Shown here piece by piece: positions 16,937 through 24,720 of a DNA stretch of 64,000 nt. The notes under the pieces are model-generated. The model saw nothing but the letters and a program-made list of their open reading frames with translations, searched no databases and was not told the DNA's origin. The translations under genes and the position numbers were made by a program. Positions within the stretch are counted from its first letter, which is position 1, and every line of letters begins with the position of its first letter. This stretch comes from Luteolibacter sp. LG18 (GTDB lineage: Bacteria; Verrucomicrobiota; Verrucomicrobiia; Verrucomicrobiales; Akkermansiaceae), in NCBI RefSeq assembly GCF_036322585.1, contig NZ_AP024600.1, positions 5,456,001 through 5,520,000 of the forward strand, read 5' to 3'.

Positions 16937-17281
16937 TCAGTGGGCTTGAGGGGGAACGGACGGACGGCCACAGTCCGGGCATGGACGAGGAACTAGTGAG
17001 ACTGCGGGAACGAGTTGCCGCGCTTGAAGCCCGGCTAGAAGAGCAGGCAAAGCAGCACCGATGGCTCGTAGATCTGTTCCACCAGCGTGACCGCTTGGTG
17101 CATGAGACATGGTGCCAAACCACGGAGATCCTGCGGCTGGCCTGGGAGTGCTTCGGGACCCGAGCAGCCAGCTCACTGCCTGCGACGCCGTCAGCAGCTC
17201 CGGCGCAAGACCCAGGTCCTCCACGCAATCCCCCAGCAGGACCCGGATCAGGAGAAGGCGGTTGAAGGTGTCGTCGGTCAT
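16937..17281 (-). CDS. Hypothetical phage protein (strand ambiguous)
   Basis: A 114-residue frame in line with the early operon, starting at the ATG at 17281. The first ~40 residues (MTDDTFNRLLLIRVLLGDCV) have GC-rich third positions and look coding; the middle does not; the end has a CPDCGRP motif. Most of it is overlapped by an opposite-strand frame (16981-17265) with a convincing coiled coil. One of the two may be decayed or both may be real. Confidence 0.4.
   Translation of the reverse strand: MTDDTFNRLLLIRVLLGDCVEDLGLAPELLTASQAVSWLLGSRSTPRPAAGSPWFGTMSHAPSGHAGGTDLRAIGAALPALLAGLQARQLVPAVSLVPRPCPDCGRPSVPPQAH
16981..17265 (+). CDS. Alternative antisense coiled-coil ORF
   Basis: A 94-residue frame starting MDEELVRLRERVAALEARLE, a clear heptad pattern that goes on to about residue 55 (WCQTTEILRLAWECF), then a Pro/Ala-rich tail that looks like shadow. 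It is antisense to the early operon. The coiled-coil half is more protein-like than the frame opposite. No clear ribosome-binding site. Confidence 0.35.
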   Translation: MDEELVRLRERVAALEARLEEQAKQHRWLVDLFHQRDRLVHETWCQTTEILRLAWECFGTRAASSLPATPSAAPAQDPGPPRNPPAGPGSGEGG

Positions 17282-17283
17282 GA

Positions 17284-17487
17284 TCAGCGGGTGGCTTGCT
17301 GTTGGTGGCGGGTGAGGACGGCGATGGCTTCGGTGAGGCCGCGGGCGTAGTTCCGGTGGGTCGCTCCGGATTCGATCCACTTCCGAGCCGTGGCCTCGCG
17401 GGCCATTTCCCGTTCATCGTCGCGCAGCTCGGTCAGCTCGCGGATCGCCGCCGCGAAGGCATCGGTGTTAGAGGCGGGGGTGGTCAT
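17284..17487 (-). CDS. Small hypothetical phage protein
   Basis: A 67-residue charged helical protein (FAAAIRELTELRDDEREMAR). Its start overlaps the stop of the upstream gene as ATGA. Second or third gene of the early operon; role unknown. Confidence 0.5.
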   Translation of the reverse strand: MTTPASNTDAFAAAIRELTELRDDEREMAREATARKWIESGATHRNYARGLTEAIAVLTRHQQQATR

Positions 17488-17723
17488 GGCTGTTGCTTCA
17501 GCACTTCCTCCAGTTGGAGTTGACGTTCTTCCGCGTCTTTAAGCGTGGCTTCCAAATTCGAAGCCGCCACTCGCTCGGCCGAGCCACTTGGAAACAAGAG
17601 GCACAATCCGTGAGCCACCATGATGCGGCGACTAATCGGAAGGCCCTCCGAATGGGAGAGGGAGAGACTCGCCACCTCTCGGCGGCATTCGTCGTCAAAA
17701 TTCTTGTCGATCGAATCGCTCAT
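17484..17723 (-). CDS. Small hypothetical phage protein
   Basis: A 79-residue protein overlapping both neighbours by ATGA. The C-terminal half is an amphipathic helix (NLEATLKDAEERQLQLEEVL). Base composition is less GC-rich than the rest of the phage. Role unknown. Confidence 0.5.
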   Translation of the reverse strand: MSDSIDKNFDDECRREVASLSLSHSEGLPISRRIMVAHGLCLLFPSGSAERVAASNLEATLKDAEERQLQLEEVLKQQP

Positions 17724-17923
17724 CGGATGCCGAGTTCGCTGAGGATCAAGTTCAGGGTCTTAGGATTTTCCCCGTGATTGATCGCTCGGTTTACGGTGTT
17801 GCGGGCACGGCCGATGGCCTTGGCGAGGTCGCTTTGGGTCCAGCCCTTTCGAGCCAGCTCCACATCGACGGCGCGCCTGCGGGTCTCCGTAGCTTTTGGT
17901 TTTTGGTTGCGGGCTCCTGTCAT
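17720..17923 (-). CDS. Cro/Ner-like HTH regulator
   Basis: A 67-residue protein with a helix-turn-helix of the XRE/Ner type: GWTQSDLAKAIGRARNTVNR, then AINHG and NPKTLNLILSELGI. It is the first gene of the leftward early operon and divergent from the repressor gene, with palindromic operators between them. By position and size it is the Cro/Ner counterpart that would turn down repressor and early transcription. Confidence 0.75.
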   Translation of the reverse strand: MTGARNQKPKATETRRRAVDVELARKGWTQSDLAKAIGRARNTVNRAINHGENPKTLNLILSELGIR

Positions 17924-17925
17924 TT

Positions 17926-18007
17926 CTGAACAACTTGTTCAGCGGCACAGTGAACTTTCTGTTCATTGGCGCAAGACAAAAATGAACTCTTCTGAAACCT
18001 TTGTTCA
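17926..18007. promoter_or_regulatory. Divergent switch region with three 15-bp operators
   Basis: Three palindromes follow the pattern TGAAC-N5-GTTCA: TGAACAACTTGTTCA (17927-17941, extended to a perfect 17-bp palindrome at 17926-17942), TGAACTTTCTGTTCA (17951-17965) and TGAAACCTTTGTTCA (17993-18007, inside the start of the repressor gene). A weaker fourth, TGAGCAATTTGTTCA, is at 18179-18193. The first two lie between the divergent Cro-like and repressor genes. This is the layout of a lambda/Mu-type switch; which protein binds which site is inferred. Confidence 0.75.
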
Positions 18008-18629
18008 GCGATTTGCCGTCCTGATGGCCAAACGTGGGATCAAAAGTCGGGCCGAATTGGCCACGTTGCTTAATATTTCAAGGACTCAGCTTCACTACAT
18101 CGAGAAGGGAGAGAAAGATCCTCAGCCTCGAATTTTGGAAAGATTGAACGAATTGGAGAGAGAGTCAGGAATTCAAGGTGAGCAATTTGTTCAGATCGCT
18201 CAAGTGGGAGAAGCTCCCCCGCCAAGGTTTCCACCGAAAAGAACGACTCGCTACATTCCCGTGATCGGGATGGCCCACGCTGGAGAAGCGCAGAGCTACG
18301 AAGAGCTCCATTGTGATCCAGAGGACCACGTGCCCACCGAATGCCGCGACGAGAAAGCATTCGCGGTCCGGCTGGAAGGCGACTCGATGGAGCCGGAATA
18401 CAAAGAGCGCGATCTCCTGATCTTGATGCCGGAGCGCCGCATTTACACGAACTGCCTGGCTGTGTTGAAGCTGGCCAACGACGGGGTGGTGTTTCGCCGA
18501 ATTGAAATTCGCGGCGACACGATCCGATTGATCCCGCTGAACAGGCGCTATGAGCCTGACGTGATCGAAAAGAAGGATGTCACGTGGGCCTATCCGGTTT
18601 ACGGCATGTGGAGACAAATCACCAACTGA
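17982..18629 (+). CDS. Phage repressor, XRE HTH plus S24 (LexA/CI-like) domain
   Basis: A 215-residue repressor. Residues ~8-60 form an XRE helix-turn-helix (SRAELATLLNISRTQLHYIE). The C-terminal S24 domain has an Ala-Gly pair at 100-101 (MAHAGEA), the expected cleavage site, and the nucleophile Ser135 in GDSM. At the place of the catalytic Lys (pattern V.VKR) the sequence reads VFRRIE, with Arg172. The ATG at 17982 is chosen because the HTH starts right after it. The gene has lower GC than the structural genes. It should hold the lysogenic state by binding the operators just upstream. Confidence 0.88.
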   Translation: MNSSETFVQRFAVLMAKRGIKSRAELATLLNISRTQLHYIEKGEKDPQPRILERLNELERESGIQGEQFVQIAQVGEAPPPRFPPKRTTRYIPVIGMAHAGEAQSYEELHCDPEDHVPTECRDEKAFAVRLEGDSMEPEYKERDLLILMPERRIYTNCLAVLKLANDGVVFRRIEIRGDTIRLIPLNRRYEPDVIEKKDVTWAYPVYGMWRQITN

Positions 18630-18632
18630 CCC

Positions 18633-19244
18633 ATGAAGGATTCTCTCCCTTTTCAATTGGGCGTATTGACGGTGACCGCGCTGCTGCTGGTGAGCTGCGA
18701 CAAAAGCGATGACGTCAAGCCGCTGACCTCCAGCGCTCAGCCGGACTCGGTTTTAAAGAACCCTGAGATTCGCCGGGAAATACGCAATCTTGACGGCGCG
18801 GCGTTGCTAGTTGAGGTGAACGAATTGCTTGGGAAGCGGGTCAAGGCTGTCCAGCAACGTATGGAAATCCGACAGGAAAAAAGCAGGGCTCTAAGATTGG
18901 GCCCGATGCCAGAAGAGCAGGACAGGAAAACCAAGGAGCTGGAGCTCGACTCGGACATCGCCTGGAAGCTGCTAGACCAGAAGCGCGCCAACCTGGATCG
19001 GGATGCTGAGAAGTCCGACAATCTACAGCTCCATCTCATGCTGGAACAAGACGATCACCTTGGCAAAGCCGACAAGTTTGACGCTGAGTCTCATGAACAG
19101 GCCTTGGATTTCAAACGTGACCCGGCAGGGGCAACGAAGGTTTCCTTGGCTCTGGGGGATAAGGCCCGTTTCGAGCTGAACGAGGCTGTCCGATTGCAAC
19201 GCGAGTGCGCGGAGATCAGGGCAAAGCAAGCCGCCCAAAAGTAA
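18633..19244 (+). CDS. Putative phage lipoprotein (possible moron)
   Basis: A 203-residue protein beginning with a signal sequence and lipobox (LLLVSC, Cys at about residue 23). The mature part is charged and helical (KTKELELDSDIAWKLLDQKR) with no membrane segment. It starts 3 bp after the repressor stop, so it is likely expressed in the lysogen. Base composition is AT-richer than the virion genes. A lysogen-expressed lipoprotein could change the host surface or exclude other phages; no homology supports a specific role. Confidence 0.65.
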   Translation: MKDSLPFQLGVLTVTALLLVSCDKSDDVKPLTSSAQPDSVLKNPEIRREIRNLDGAALLVEVNELLGKRVKAVQQRMEIRQEKSRALRLGPMPEEQDRKTKELELDSDIAWKLLDQKRANLDRDAEKSDNLQLHLMLEQDDHLGKADKFDAESHEQALDFKRDPAGATKVSLALGDKARFELNEAVRLQRECAEIRAKQAAQK

Positions 19245-19271
19245 AAAATCCGGCTGTGCTATAGTCGGGGC

Positions 19272-19559
19272 ATGAGGCCCGACGGGAATCACGAGCTGGA
19301 CGCCCTGCCCCTGTTTTCCTGGGCAGAGGAGAAGCACGTGGTATCCCCGCGCACGGGGGCGAAGTTGCCGCGCTGGGGCAGCGTGGCGAAGGCGTGCGAG
19401 CTGCTCGACGATTGCGACCGGGAAACGATCTACATCCTGATCAAGTCCGGCGCGATCCGCGGCTACAAGCGGCGGCCGGACCGGGAGAACTCGCATTGGC
19501 GGGTCGATCTCCTGTCCGTCTGGCACCACAAGCAGAGCCAGTTCAGGCAGATCGGTTAG
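19272..19559 (+). CDS. Excisionase-like HTH protein
   Basis: A 95-residue protein. The segment WGSVAKACELLDDCDRETIY, then ILIKSGAIRGYKRRP and WRVDLLSVW, follows the winged-helix pattern of the MerR/excisionase HTH_17 group. As the phage has no tyrosine integrase, it is more likely a transcription regulator (for example of late genes) than a true excisionase. A GC-rich inverted repeat with a T-run follows the stop. Confidence 0.6.
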   Translation: MRPDGNHELDALPLFSWAEEKHVVSPRTGAKLPRWGSVAKACELLDDCDRETIYILIKSGAIRGYKRRPDRENSHWRVDLLSVWHHKQSQFRQIG

Positions 19560-19690
19560 AGCCTCCGGAGGCGGTTTTCGGGGGTGCCTCCGGACCGAGT
19601 AGCGGCAAGTGGAGGTAGGTGGAGGCGGGTGGCGAATCAACCGCCGCGGGGTCCGGCAAGGTGGGCTCCTCGCAAGAAACCACCCACCCC

Positions 19691-20227
19691 ATGAACGACC
19701 GACTCCAATCCCACGTCCGGCACATCCTGACCGCGTTGTTCGCCGGTCTCGTCCTGTTCCTGAAACACAAGTTCATCTCCCAAGGCGCGCTGATCGACAT
19801 GGTCGGCACGAGCCTCAACAACGCGATCGATCCGGCCACGCTGGTGATCGCCGGTTACATCGGCTCCGTCCTGGTGAAGGCCGTGGGCAAGTGGCCGTGG
19901 CTTTCCTTCTTCATCGGCAAAGGCGCGGGCTCCGGGGGGAGCGCCGCGCTGATGCTGGTGACCTGCACGGCGTTCGCGCTCCTGGCGGTGTCGCTGACGT
20001 CGTGCAGCACCACTTCCATCACGCGGACCGACGCGAAGGGCTACAAGGTCGTGACCGAGACGAAGGCCCTGGACACGGGTTTCGCCTCGCTGGCCGGGCA
20101 GCTCATCCAGGGGCTGACGGGTGCCAAGGCCCCGAAGCCACCGAAGGCGGCGAAGGTGCAGCCGATGCCGATCCGCGTGCTTCCGAAGGCGGAAGCGGAA
20201 GCCGCCGTGGTGAACGCCACGAAGTGA
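19691..20227 (+). CDS. Membrane protein with embedded lipobox (holin/spanin candidate)
   Basis: A 178-residue protein from the ATG at 19691 (MNDRLQSHVR). Hydrophobic segments are at about 10-25, 45-62 and 85-107. The last one ends in VSLTSCSTTSI, a lipobox-like motif inside the protein. The C-terminal part is Lys/Pro-rich (KAPKPPKAAKVQPMP), as in spanin o-subunits. It precedes another membrane protein and the M15 endolysin, so a holin or spanin role is likely; a holin-Rz1-type fusion is one reading. Confidence 0.5.
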   Translation: MNDRLQSHVRHILTALFAGLVLFLKHKFISQGALIDMVGTSLNNAIDPATLVIAGYIGSVLVKAVGKWPWLSFFIGKGAGSGGSAALMLVTCTAFALLAVSLTSCSTTSITRTDAKGYKVVTETKALDTGFASLAGQLIQGLTGAKAPKPPKAAKVQPMPIRVLPKAEAEAAVVNATK

Positions 20228-20322
20228 CCCCTTTGCGGCGAGCGGTGCCGATGCGCACCGCGTGAGGGCAGAGATCCGCGAGCCGGATCGAGGACGCCCC
20301 GCCGCACAACTTTCCAACCACG

Positions 20323-20336
20323 GGACAGGAATGTCC
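20323..20336. repeat. Hairpin GGACAGGAATGTCC, copy 2
   Basis: GGACA-GGAA-TGTCC stem-loop (extended to GGGACA...TGTCCC), 17 bp before the small membrane gene at 20354. The same 14-mer is at 10469-10482 in the early operon. Meaning unknown. Confidence 0.5.
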
Positions 20337-20353
20337 CTGCCCCCAGCCAGCGC

Positions 20354-20506
20354 ATGCAGACCGCCGCGATCGATTTCCACCACCCGTTTTTCGGCACGCT
20401 GATCGGCGTGCTGATGATGGCCGGAATCGTCGGCCTGCTGTTCCGCATGCTGCTGCGCGCCCTCGATCGAACCCACGGCATCAACCCTTCCAAAGACGAT
20501 GAGTGA
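20354..20506 (+). CDS. Small single-helix membrane protein
   Basis: A 50-residue protein (MQTAAIDFHHPFFGTLIGVL, then MMAGIVGLLFRMLLRAL) with one membrane helix and a charged tail ending KDDE. Its stop overlaps the start of the endolysin gene (20499). A holin or pinholin-type role is plausible from size and place. Confidence 0.55.
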   Translation: MQTAAIDFHHPFFGTLIGVLMMAGIVGLLFRMLLRALDRTHGINPSKDDE

Positions 20507-21122
20507 TCTCCCACAACTCACCCGCCAGATCCAGGCGCGCCTCGGCGTGACGGTGGATGGCACCTACGGCCCGGCCACGGCCGCCGCCATCCTGGCCGCG
20601 CTGCCCGCTCCGGCGGTCGCCACGCCCGCACCGATCCCGCCCTCCGGCGACATCGACAGCCGCACGGCCGGAGTCTTCGCGAAGCTCGATCCGAAGATCG
20701 TGCCGAACTTCCGCGACTTCTATCGCCAGGCCAATGCCCGGCTTGCCGATCGCGGGCTCTCCTACGTCGCGGTGCAGGGCACCCGCACGATGGCCGAGCA
20801 ACAGGCGCTCTACAACCAGGGTCGCACCACGCCGGGTCAGATCGTCACCAAGGCCAAGCCGGGTTCCTCCTGGCACAACTTCGCCGTCGCCGTCGACTTC
20901 GGGGTGTTCCGTGGCGGCAGCTATCTGGACGAGCACGAGCCGGGCCTCGCCGACAAGATCCATCGCGAGATCGCGACAGCCTTGGCGGATGAATGCGGCC
21001 TCGCCTGGGGCGGTGACTGGACGTCGATCAAGGATTTCCCGCACTACCAGCCCGCGTCGTTGCCCGCCTCGCCCAACGACCACTACCGCGAACTCTTCCA
21101 AGAGAAAGGGTCCGTGCTGTGA
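20499..21122 (+). CDS. Endolysin, M15-type L-alanyl-D-glutamate peptidase
   Basis: A 207-residue lysis enzyme. The N-terminal ~40 residues (LTRQIQARLGVTVDGTYGPA) look like half of a peptidoglycan-binding repeat, then a Pro/Ala linker. The peptidase domain follows from ~60: QGTRTMAEQQALYNQGRT, SSWHNFAVAVDFG (zinc His and Asp) and the final FPHYQ His. This is the VanY/CwlK-like M15 signature; the enzyme should cut peptide stems of the cell wall. It is coupled to the preceding membrane protein and the following gene by overlaps. Confidence 0.9.
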   Translation: MSDLPQLTRQIQARLGVTVDGTYGPATAAAILAALPAPAVATPAPIPPSGDIDSRTAGVFAKLDPKIVPNFRDFYRQANARLADRGLSYVAVQGTRTMAEQQALYNQGRTTPGQIVTKAKPGSSWHNFAVAVDFGVFRGGSYLDEHEPGLADKIHREIATALADECGLAWGGDWTSIKDFPHYQPASLPASPNDHYRELFQEKGSVL

Positions 21123-21445
21123 TCGATCCATTCGCCGAACTCGTGCATGCCAGAGGCTGCGGTTGCGCGGATTGCCAGGGAGCGCGCCCGGGACCGCCGA
21201 TCAAGTTCGCGGCCCCGGTTGTTGCCGCCGGTGCTCCGGTGATCTGCAACGGCGAGCTGATGTTCCGGCAGGCCTGCGACGCCACGAGCCGCCGCGAGTT
21301 CGTGATGGGAGTCACGTCCAGCTCGCTGCGTGAGCTGGACGCCTACCTGGAACGCAAGGCGGTGCTCACCGGCACGCCTGGCGACCTGTGGGCGGACGTG
21401 ATCCACGAGATCCGCAGGCGGTGGTTGAAGGGAGGTGCGCAGTGA
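21119..21445 (+). CDS. Hypothetical phage protein
   Basis: A 108-residue protein starting at a GTG that overlaps the endolysin stop (GTGA). It has a CGCADC cluster near residue 14-19, otherwise mixed composition. The C-terminal helix (DLWADVIHEIRRRWLKGG) is basic. It lies between lysis and packaging genes; no family recognised. Confidence 0.55.
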   Translation: MIDPFAELVHARGCGCADCQGARPGPPIKFAAPVVAAGAPVICNGELMFRQACDATSRREFVMGVTSSSLRELDAYLERKAVLTGTPGDLWADVIHEIRRRWLKGGAQ

Positions 21446-21915
21446 TGTTGGCGATGATCCTCGCCGAAGCGGCGGCCGCTCCGGATTCCCAGCTCTCCGG
21501 CGAGTGGGTGCTCAAGATGATCGGCGCGCTGTTCGCAGGGCTCGCCCTGATCGTTCCCGCCCTGGTCGGCGTGCACCGTCACGCCACGACGAAGGAGCGT
21601 GAGCGCCATCGCAACGTCACGGTGCAGGCCCCGTTCCCCACGGTCTCGGTGCAGGCGAACAACCCGCCGCATCCATCCTGGGACCAGCACCAGGCGCTGG
21701 CCGCCCGCGTCGATCTGATCGAGACGGCCGTGGAGAAGCTCCGCACGGAGCAGGCCGCCCAATTCAAGGAGATCATCACCTCCGGCCACGAGCGGGAGAA
21801 GAACATCACCGCCGCCTTCAACGACAAGATCGATGACGTCGCCCGCGATTGGCACGGCCGCCTCGATCTCATCTTCCTGCACTTCGGCATCAAGACCCCA
21901 TCGCGCAAGCAATGA
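21445..21915 (+). CDS. Membrane-anchored coiled-coil phage protein
   Basis: A 156-residue protein. The ATG at 21445 follows directly on a GTG at 21442; either may be used, both overlapping the upstream stop. One membrane helix (MIGALFAGLALIVPALVGV) is followed by a helical, charged C-terminal part (AARVDLIETAVEKLRTEQAA). Proteins of this shape precede the small terminase in Mu-like phages (DUF2730-like), but the match here is only general. Confidence 0.55.
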   Translation: MLAMILAEAAAAPDSQLSGEWVLKMIGALFAGLALIVPALVGVHRHATTKERERHRNVTVQAPFPTVSVQANNPPHPSWDQHQALAARVDLIETAVEKLRTEQAAQFKEIITSGHEREKNITAAFNDKIDDVARDWHGRLDLIFLHFGIKTPSRKQ

Positions 21916-22178
21916 ACCCGCAACGCACATCCCAGATCCGCAAAAGCATCCTCACCGCGCTCAAGCGGGCGGATGGGTATGCCCTGGTGGACGAGTCGCT
22001 GCGTTCCCACGTGAACGGCCTGACCCGCCCGCCCATCGAAGACGACGAGTGGACCGAGCACATCCAGTGGCTGGAGGAGACCAAGCGCATCGTGAAGGTG
22101 CCCTGCGAGATCGATGAAACGATCGTGCAATGGGCGATCACGGAGCGGGGCGAAGGACTGTTGGCCAAATTCAACTGA
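21912..22178 (+). CDS. Small winged-helix-like phage protein
   Basis: An 88-residue protein overlapping the previous gene by ATGA. The pattern SQIRKSILTALKRADGYALV with WTEHIQWLEETKRIV and a final beta-hairpin-like part suits a winged helix. A counterpart gene is found before gp27 in many Mu-like phages. Possibly a DNA-binding packaging or regulatory protein. Confidence 0.55.
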   Translation: MNPQRTSQIRKSILTALKRADGYALVDESLRSHVNGLTRPPIEDDEWTEHIQWLEETKRIVKVPCEIDETIVQWAITERGEGLLAKFN

Positions 22179-22186
22179 CCGGGTGA

Positions 22187-22720
22187 ATGCTGGACCCAGA
22201 TCAAGATCCGCGCCCGGACGCGAAACTGCAGAACCTCTCCGACGAGGAGCACGAGGTGCTGTGGCGCTTCCGCCATCCGGAGAAAGGCGGCAAGAAGCTG
22301 AAGCTCGATGCCATCCTGGTGGAAATTCCATTGCGCTACGGCTTCACCGTGGCGTTGTCCACCTTGTCGGACTTCTATCGCTGGCTGGCATTCAGGCGGC
22401 GCATTGCCGAGGCGAAGCGCCGGGCGAACCAAGCGAAGGCCGAGCTGGCGAACGATCCGAGCATCACGCCGGAGGAGCTGGACCGTGTGGCGCAGATCGT
22501 CTTCACGTCCGAGGCCACCGAGAACCTGGACATCAAGGGCTACGTCGCCCTGGCGAAGCTGCGGCTGGCCAAGGAGAAGCACTCCCTGGAGCGGCAGAAG
22601 CTGGAGCTGGCGACGAAGACCAAGTTGGAAGCCGGACTCGATGCCTTGCTGGGCGAGATCCAGGGCAACGACGCGGCAATGAAGATCTGGAAGCAGCTCA
22701 AGGAGGTGCTGGCGCAATGA
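22187..22720 (+). CDS. Mu gp27-like small terminase (DUF3486-like)
   Basis: A 177-residue all-helical protein. An N-terminal HTH-like part (LSDEEHEVLWRFRHPEKGG, then LSTLSDFYRWLAFRRRI) is followed by a long coiled-coil C-terminus (KLRLAKEKHSLERQKLELAT). This is the pattern of the Mu gp27 family, placed right before the large terminase, where it would recognise phage DNA for packaging. The stop overlaps the next start as ATGA. Confidence 0.7.
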   Translation: MLDPDQDPRPDAKLQNLSDEEHEVLWRFRHPEKGGKKLKLDAILVEIPLRYGFTVALSTLSDFYRWLAFRRRIAEAKRRANQAKAELANDPSITPEELDRVAQIVFTSEATENLDIKGYVALAKLRLAKEKHSLERQKLELATKTKLEAGLDALLGEIQGNDAAMKIWKQLKEVLAQ

Positions 22721-24720
22721 GCCTGATCAATCGCCTCGACGAACGGCTGGCGAAGGACGGCACCAAGGAGGTGCCTAAGATCGGCAGCTTCCGGGAGTTC
22801 CTCGAAAAGCACGCCAGGGCGCGGACGCCCGATGGCCGTTACGTGCCGTATTCCCTGGAAGGGCGCGAGGCGCTGATTCCGGTCATCGAATACATCGACC
22901 TGGTGCTCGGCTCCCACACGGGCGTGCCGCTGGAGGATTCCGTGCTGGCTCTGTGCGGCGGCGCGCAGTTCGGCAAGACGATCCTGGAACTGAACCTGAT
23001 GGCCTACATGACGGCGATCCGGTTCCAGAACGTGGGCCTCTACCTGCCGGACGAGAACCTGGTGGAAGGCGTGGTCGATTCGAAGCTGCGGCCGGACGTC
23101 ATCCAACAGATCGATTTCCTCGGCCCGCTGATGACGGTGGGCAAGGCCAAGGACAACCGTGGCCGGGCGCTCAACCGTAAGGGCGCATTCTCCGTGAATG
23201 ATGGCAAACGCAACGCCGTGGGGATGATCATGGGGATGAACAAGATCCCCACGACCTTCTCGATGGAGCTGGCCGCCGAGGATGAGAAGGACGACATCCC
23301 GCCGAAGAACTCGAAGTATCTCGTGGGCCGCATGGCGGCGGGCAAGCTGCGCTTCCGCATCTCGATCGGCACCCAGCGCATGCACGGTGCCGGGCAGAAC
23401 AAGGAGTGGGAGGACGGCAGCCAGGGCATTTCCGTTTTCGATGTGGGCGGCGGCAAACAGATCCGCCTGGAAACCTCGTGGCCGCAATGCTGCCGCCTGG
23501 CGGTGGATGGCGTGCCGAAGCCGAGCGATCCGAAGCTGACCCACACCGGCCAGTTCGAGAACGAGAAGAAGGAACGCTGGCCCTACAAGCCCGGCCAGGT
23601 GTTCTACCTCGCCGATCCGGAGACGGGAGCGGTGGTGGACCGCCGCAAGCCGATCGAGAAGCACCTGGTGCCGGATCGCATCGAGATGCGGAATGTGTCC
23701 TTCACGATTCCGCAGCTCGCGATCGACGCGATCGATCTCAACCAGATCGTGAGCCGCTGGCAGGCGGCGGTCATCGATCCGGACAGCATGATCGTGTTCT
23801 GCTGCGAGGTGCTGGCCTTGCCGAAGAACGCCACGCAGGCGCTGTCCCCGGAGATCCTGATCCGCAGCCGCGGGGCGGGAGAACCGTTCAACTTCGCGCT
23901 GGCGCTGCGCCCTGGTACCACCGGTTACGGCGGACTGGACACGGGCAACCGCTGCTGGTTCGTGGCCCGCGAGGTCGCCAGCGAGGTGGAGAAGCGCATC
24001 GTCCACGCCGAGGAGATCCCGATTGCCGACGTCGTGCGGCGGGCCGAAACGCTCTTCCACAAGATCGGTCTGACGGCGTTGTTCGTCGACGCCCGCCCGG
24101 CGGTGAACGAAGCGCGCCAGCTCTGCTACAAGCTCAACGGCCTGGAAGGCATCAAGTGGCCGAAGGTTTCCGATCCGGAGAACTCGCGGATCGAGTTCCC
24201 CGGCGGCCTGGTGTGGGACGGCAAGAACAGCGAATGGAAGGGGCTCAAGTGCGCGGTGGTCGAGTTCACGCGGCCCCAGGGCGGCGGCATCGTCCAGGAG
24301 ATCGGGCAGGAGCAGGCCGACGGCATCACGCGCTACTATCCGGTCATCAAGTGCAACCGCTTCGACACGATCGACCGCGTGGTGAATGAATTCCTGACGC
24401 CGGAGGAGAACGTCTATCGCCAGCACAAGGGCGAGGTGTTCCAGGAACCGGTGATGCGCCTGCCGGTGCAGCCGCCGGGAAGCCCGGCCATCCTGCAGAC
24501 GCTGGACCGCCATCTGATCACCGGATCGGCCCGCGAGGAGAAGAACGGTGAGAAGGGCGACTATGTCGACAAGTGCGAGAACCACCTGACCCTGGCAGAC
24601 GCCTATTCCGGCCTCGCGGAGCAGGTGGTGAAGGCGGCCGTGGGCAAGCGCGCCCCGATCAAACCACGCCCGGGCGGCAAGCGGACCCGGAACAAGGAAA
24701 GGAGCCTCAAAGGGGTATGA
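22717..24720 (+). CDS. Phage terminase large subunit
   Basis: A 667-residue packaging motor from the ATG at 22717; the longer frame upstream is shadow. The ATPase has GGAQFGKT (81-88) as Walker A and a following MAYMTAIRFQNVGLYLPDE part. The nuclease region is C-terminal, with candidate acidic residues in TTGYGGLDTGN and LFVDARPAVNEARQ. The sequence is nearer to the GpA-like or Mu gp28-like large terminases with long insertions than to the classical 550-residue Mu protein. It should cut and pump phage DNA into the head. Confidence 0.85.
   Translation: MSLINRLDERLAKDGTKEVPKIGSFREFLEKHARARTPDGRYVPYSLEGREALIPVIEYIDLVLGSHTGVPLEDSVLALCGGAQFGKTILELNLMAYMTAIRFQNVGLYLPDENLVEGVVDSKLRPDVIQQIDFLGPLMTVGKAKDNRGRALNRKGAFSVNDGKRNAVGMIMGMNKIPTTFSMELAAEDEKDDIPPKNSKYLVGRMAAGKLRFRISIGTQRMHGAGQNKEWEDGSQGISVFDVGGGKQIRLETSWPQCCRLAVDGVPKPSDPKLTHTGQFENEKKERWPYKPGQVFYLADPETGAVVDRRKPIEKHLVPDRIEMRNVSFTIPQLAIDAIDLNQIVSRWQAAVIDPDSMIVFCCEVLALPKNATQALSPEILIRSRGAGEPFNFALALRPGTTGYGGLDTGNRCWFVAREVASEVEKRIVHAEEIPIADVVRRAETLFHKIGLTALFVDARPAVNEARQLCYKLNGLEGIKWPKVSDPENSRIEFPGGLVWDGKNSEWKGLKCAVVEFTRPQGGGIVQEIGQEQADGITRYYPVIKCNRFDTIDRVVNEFLTPEENVYRQHKGEVFQEPVMRLPVQPPGSPAILQTLDRHLITGSAREEKNGEKGDYVDKCENHLTLADAYSGLAEQVVKAAVGKRAPIKPRPGGKRTRNKERSLKGV

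Noticed and set aside
19561..19580. GC-rich palindrome with T-run as a terminator
   Set aside because: The stem has no loop of its own and only four Ts follow; mentioned but not annotated as a terminator.
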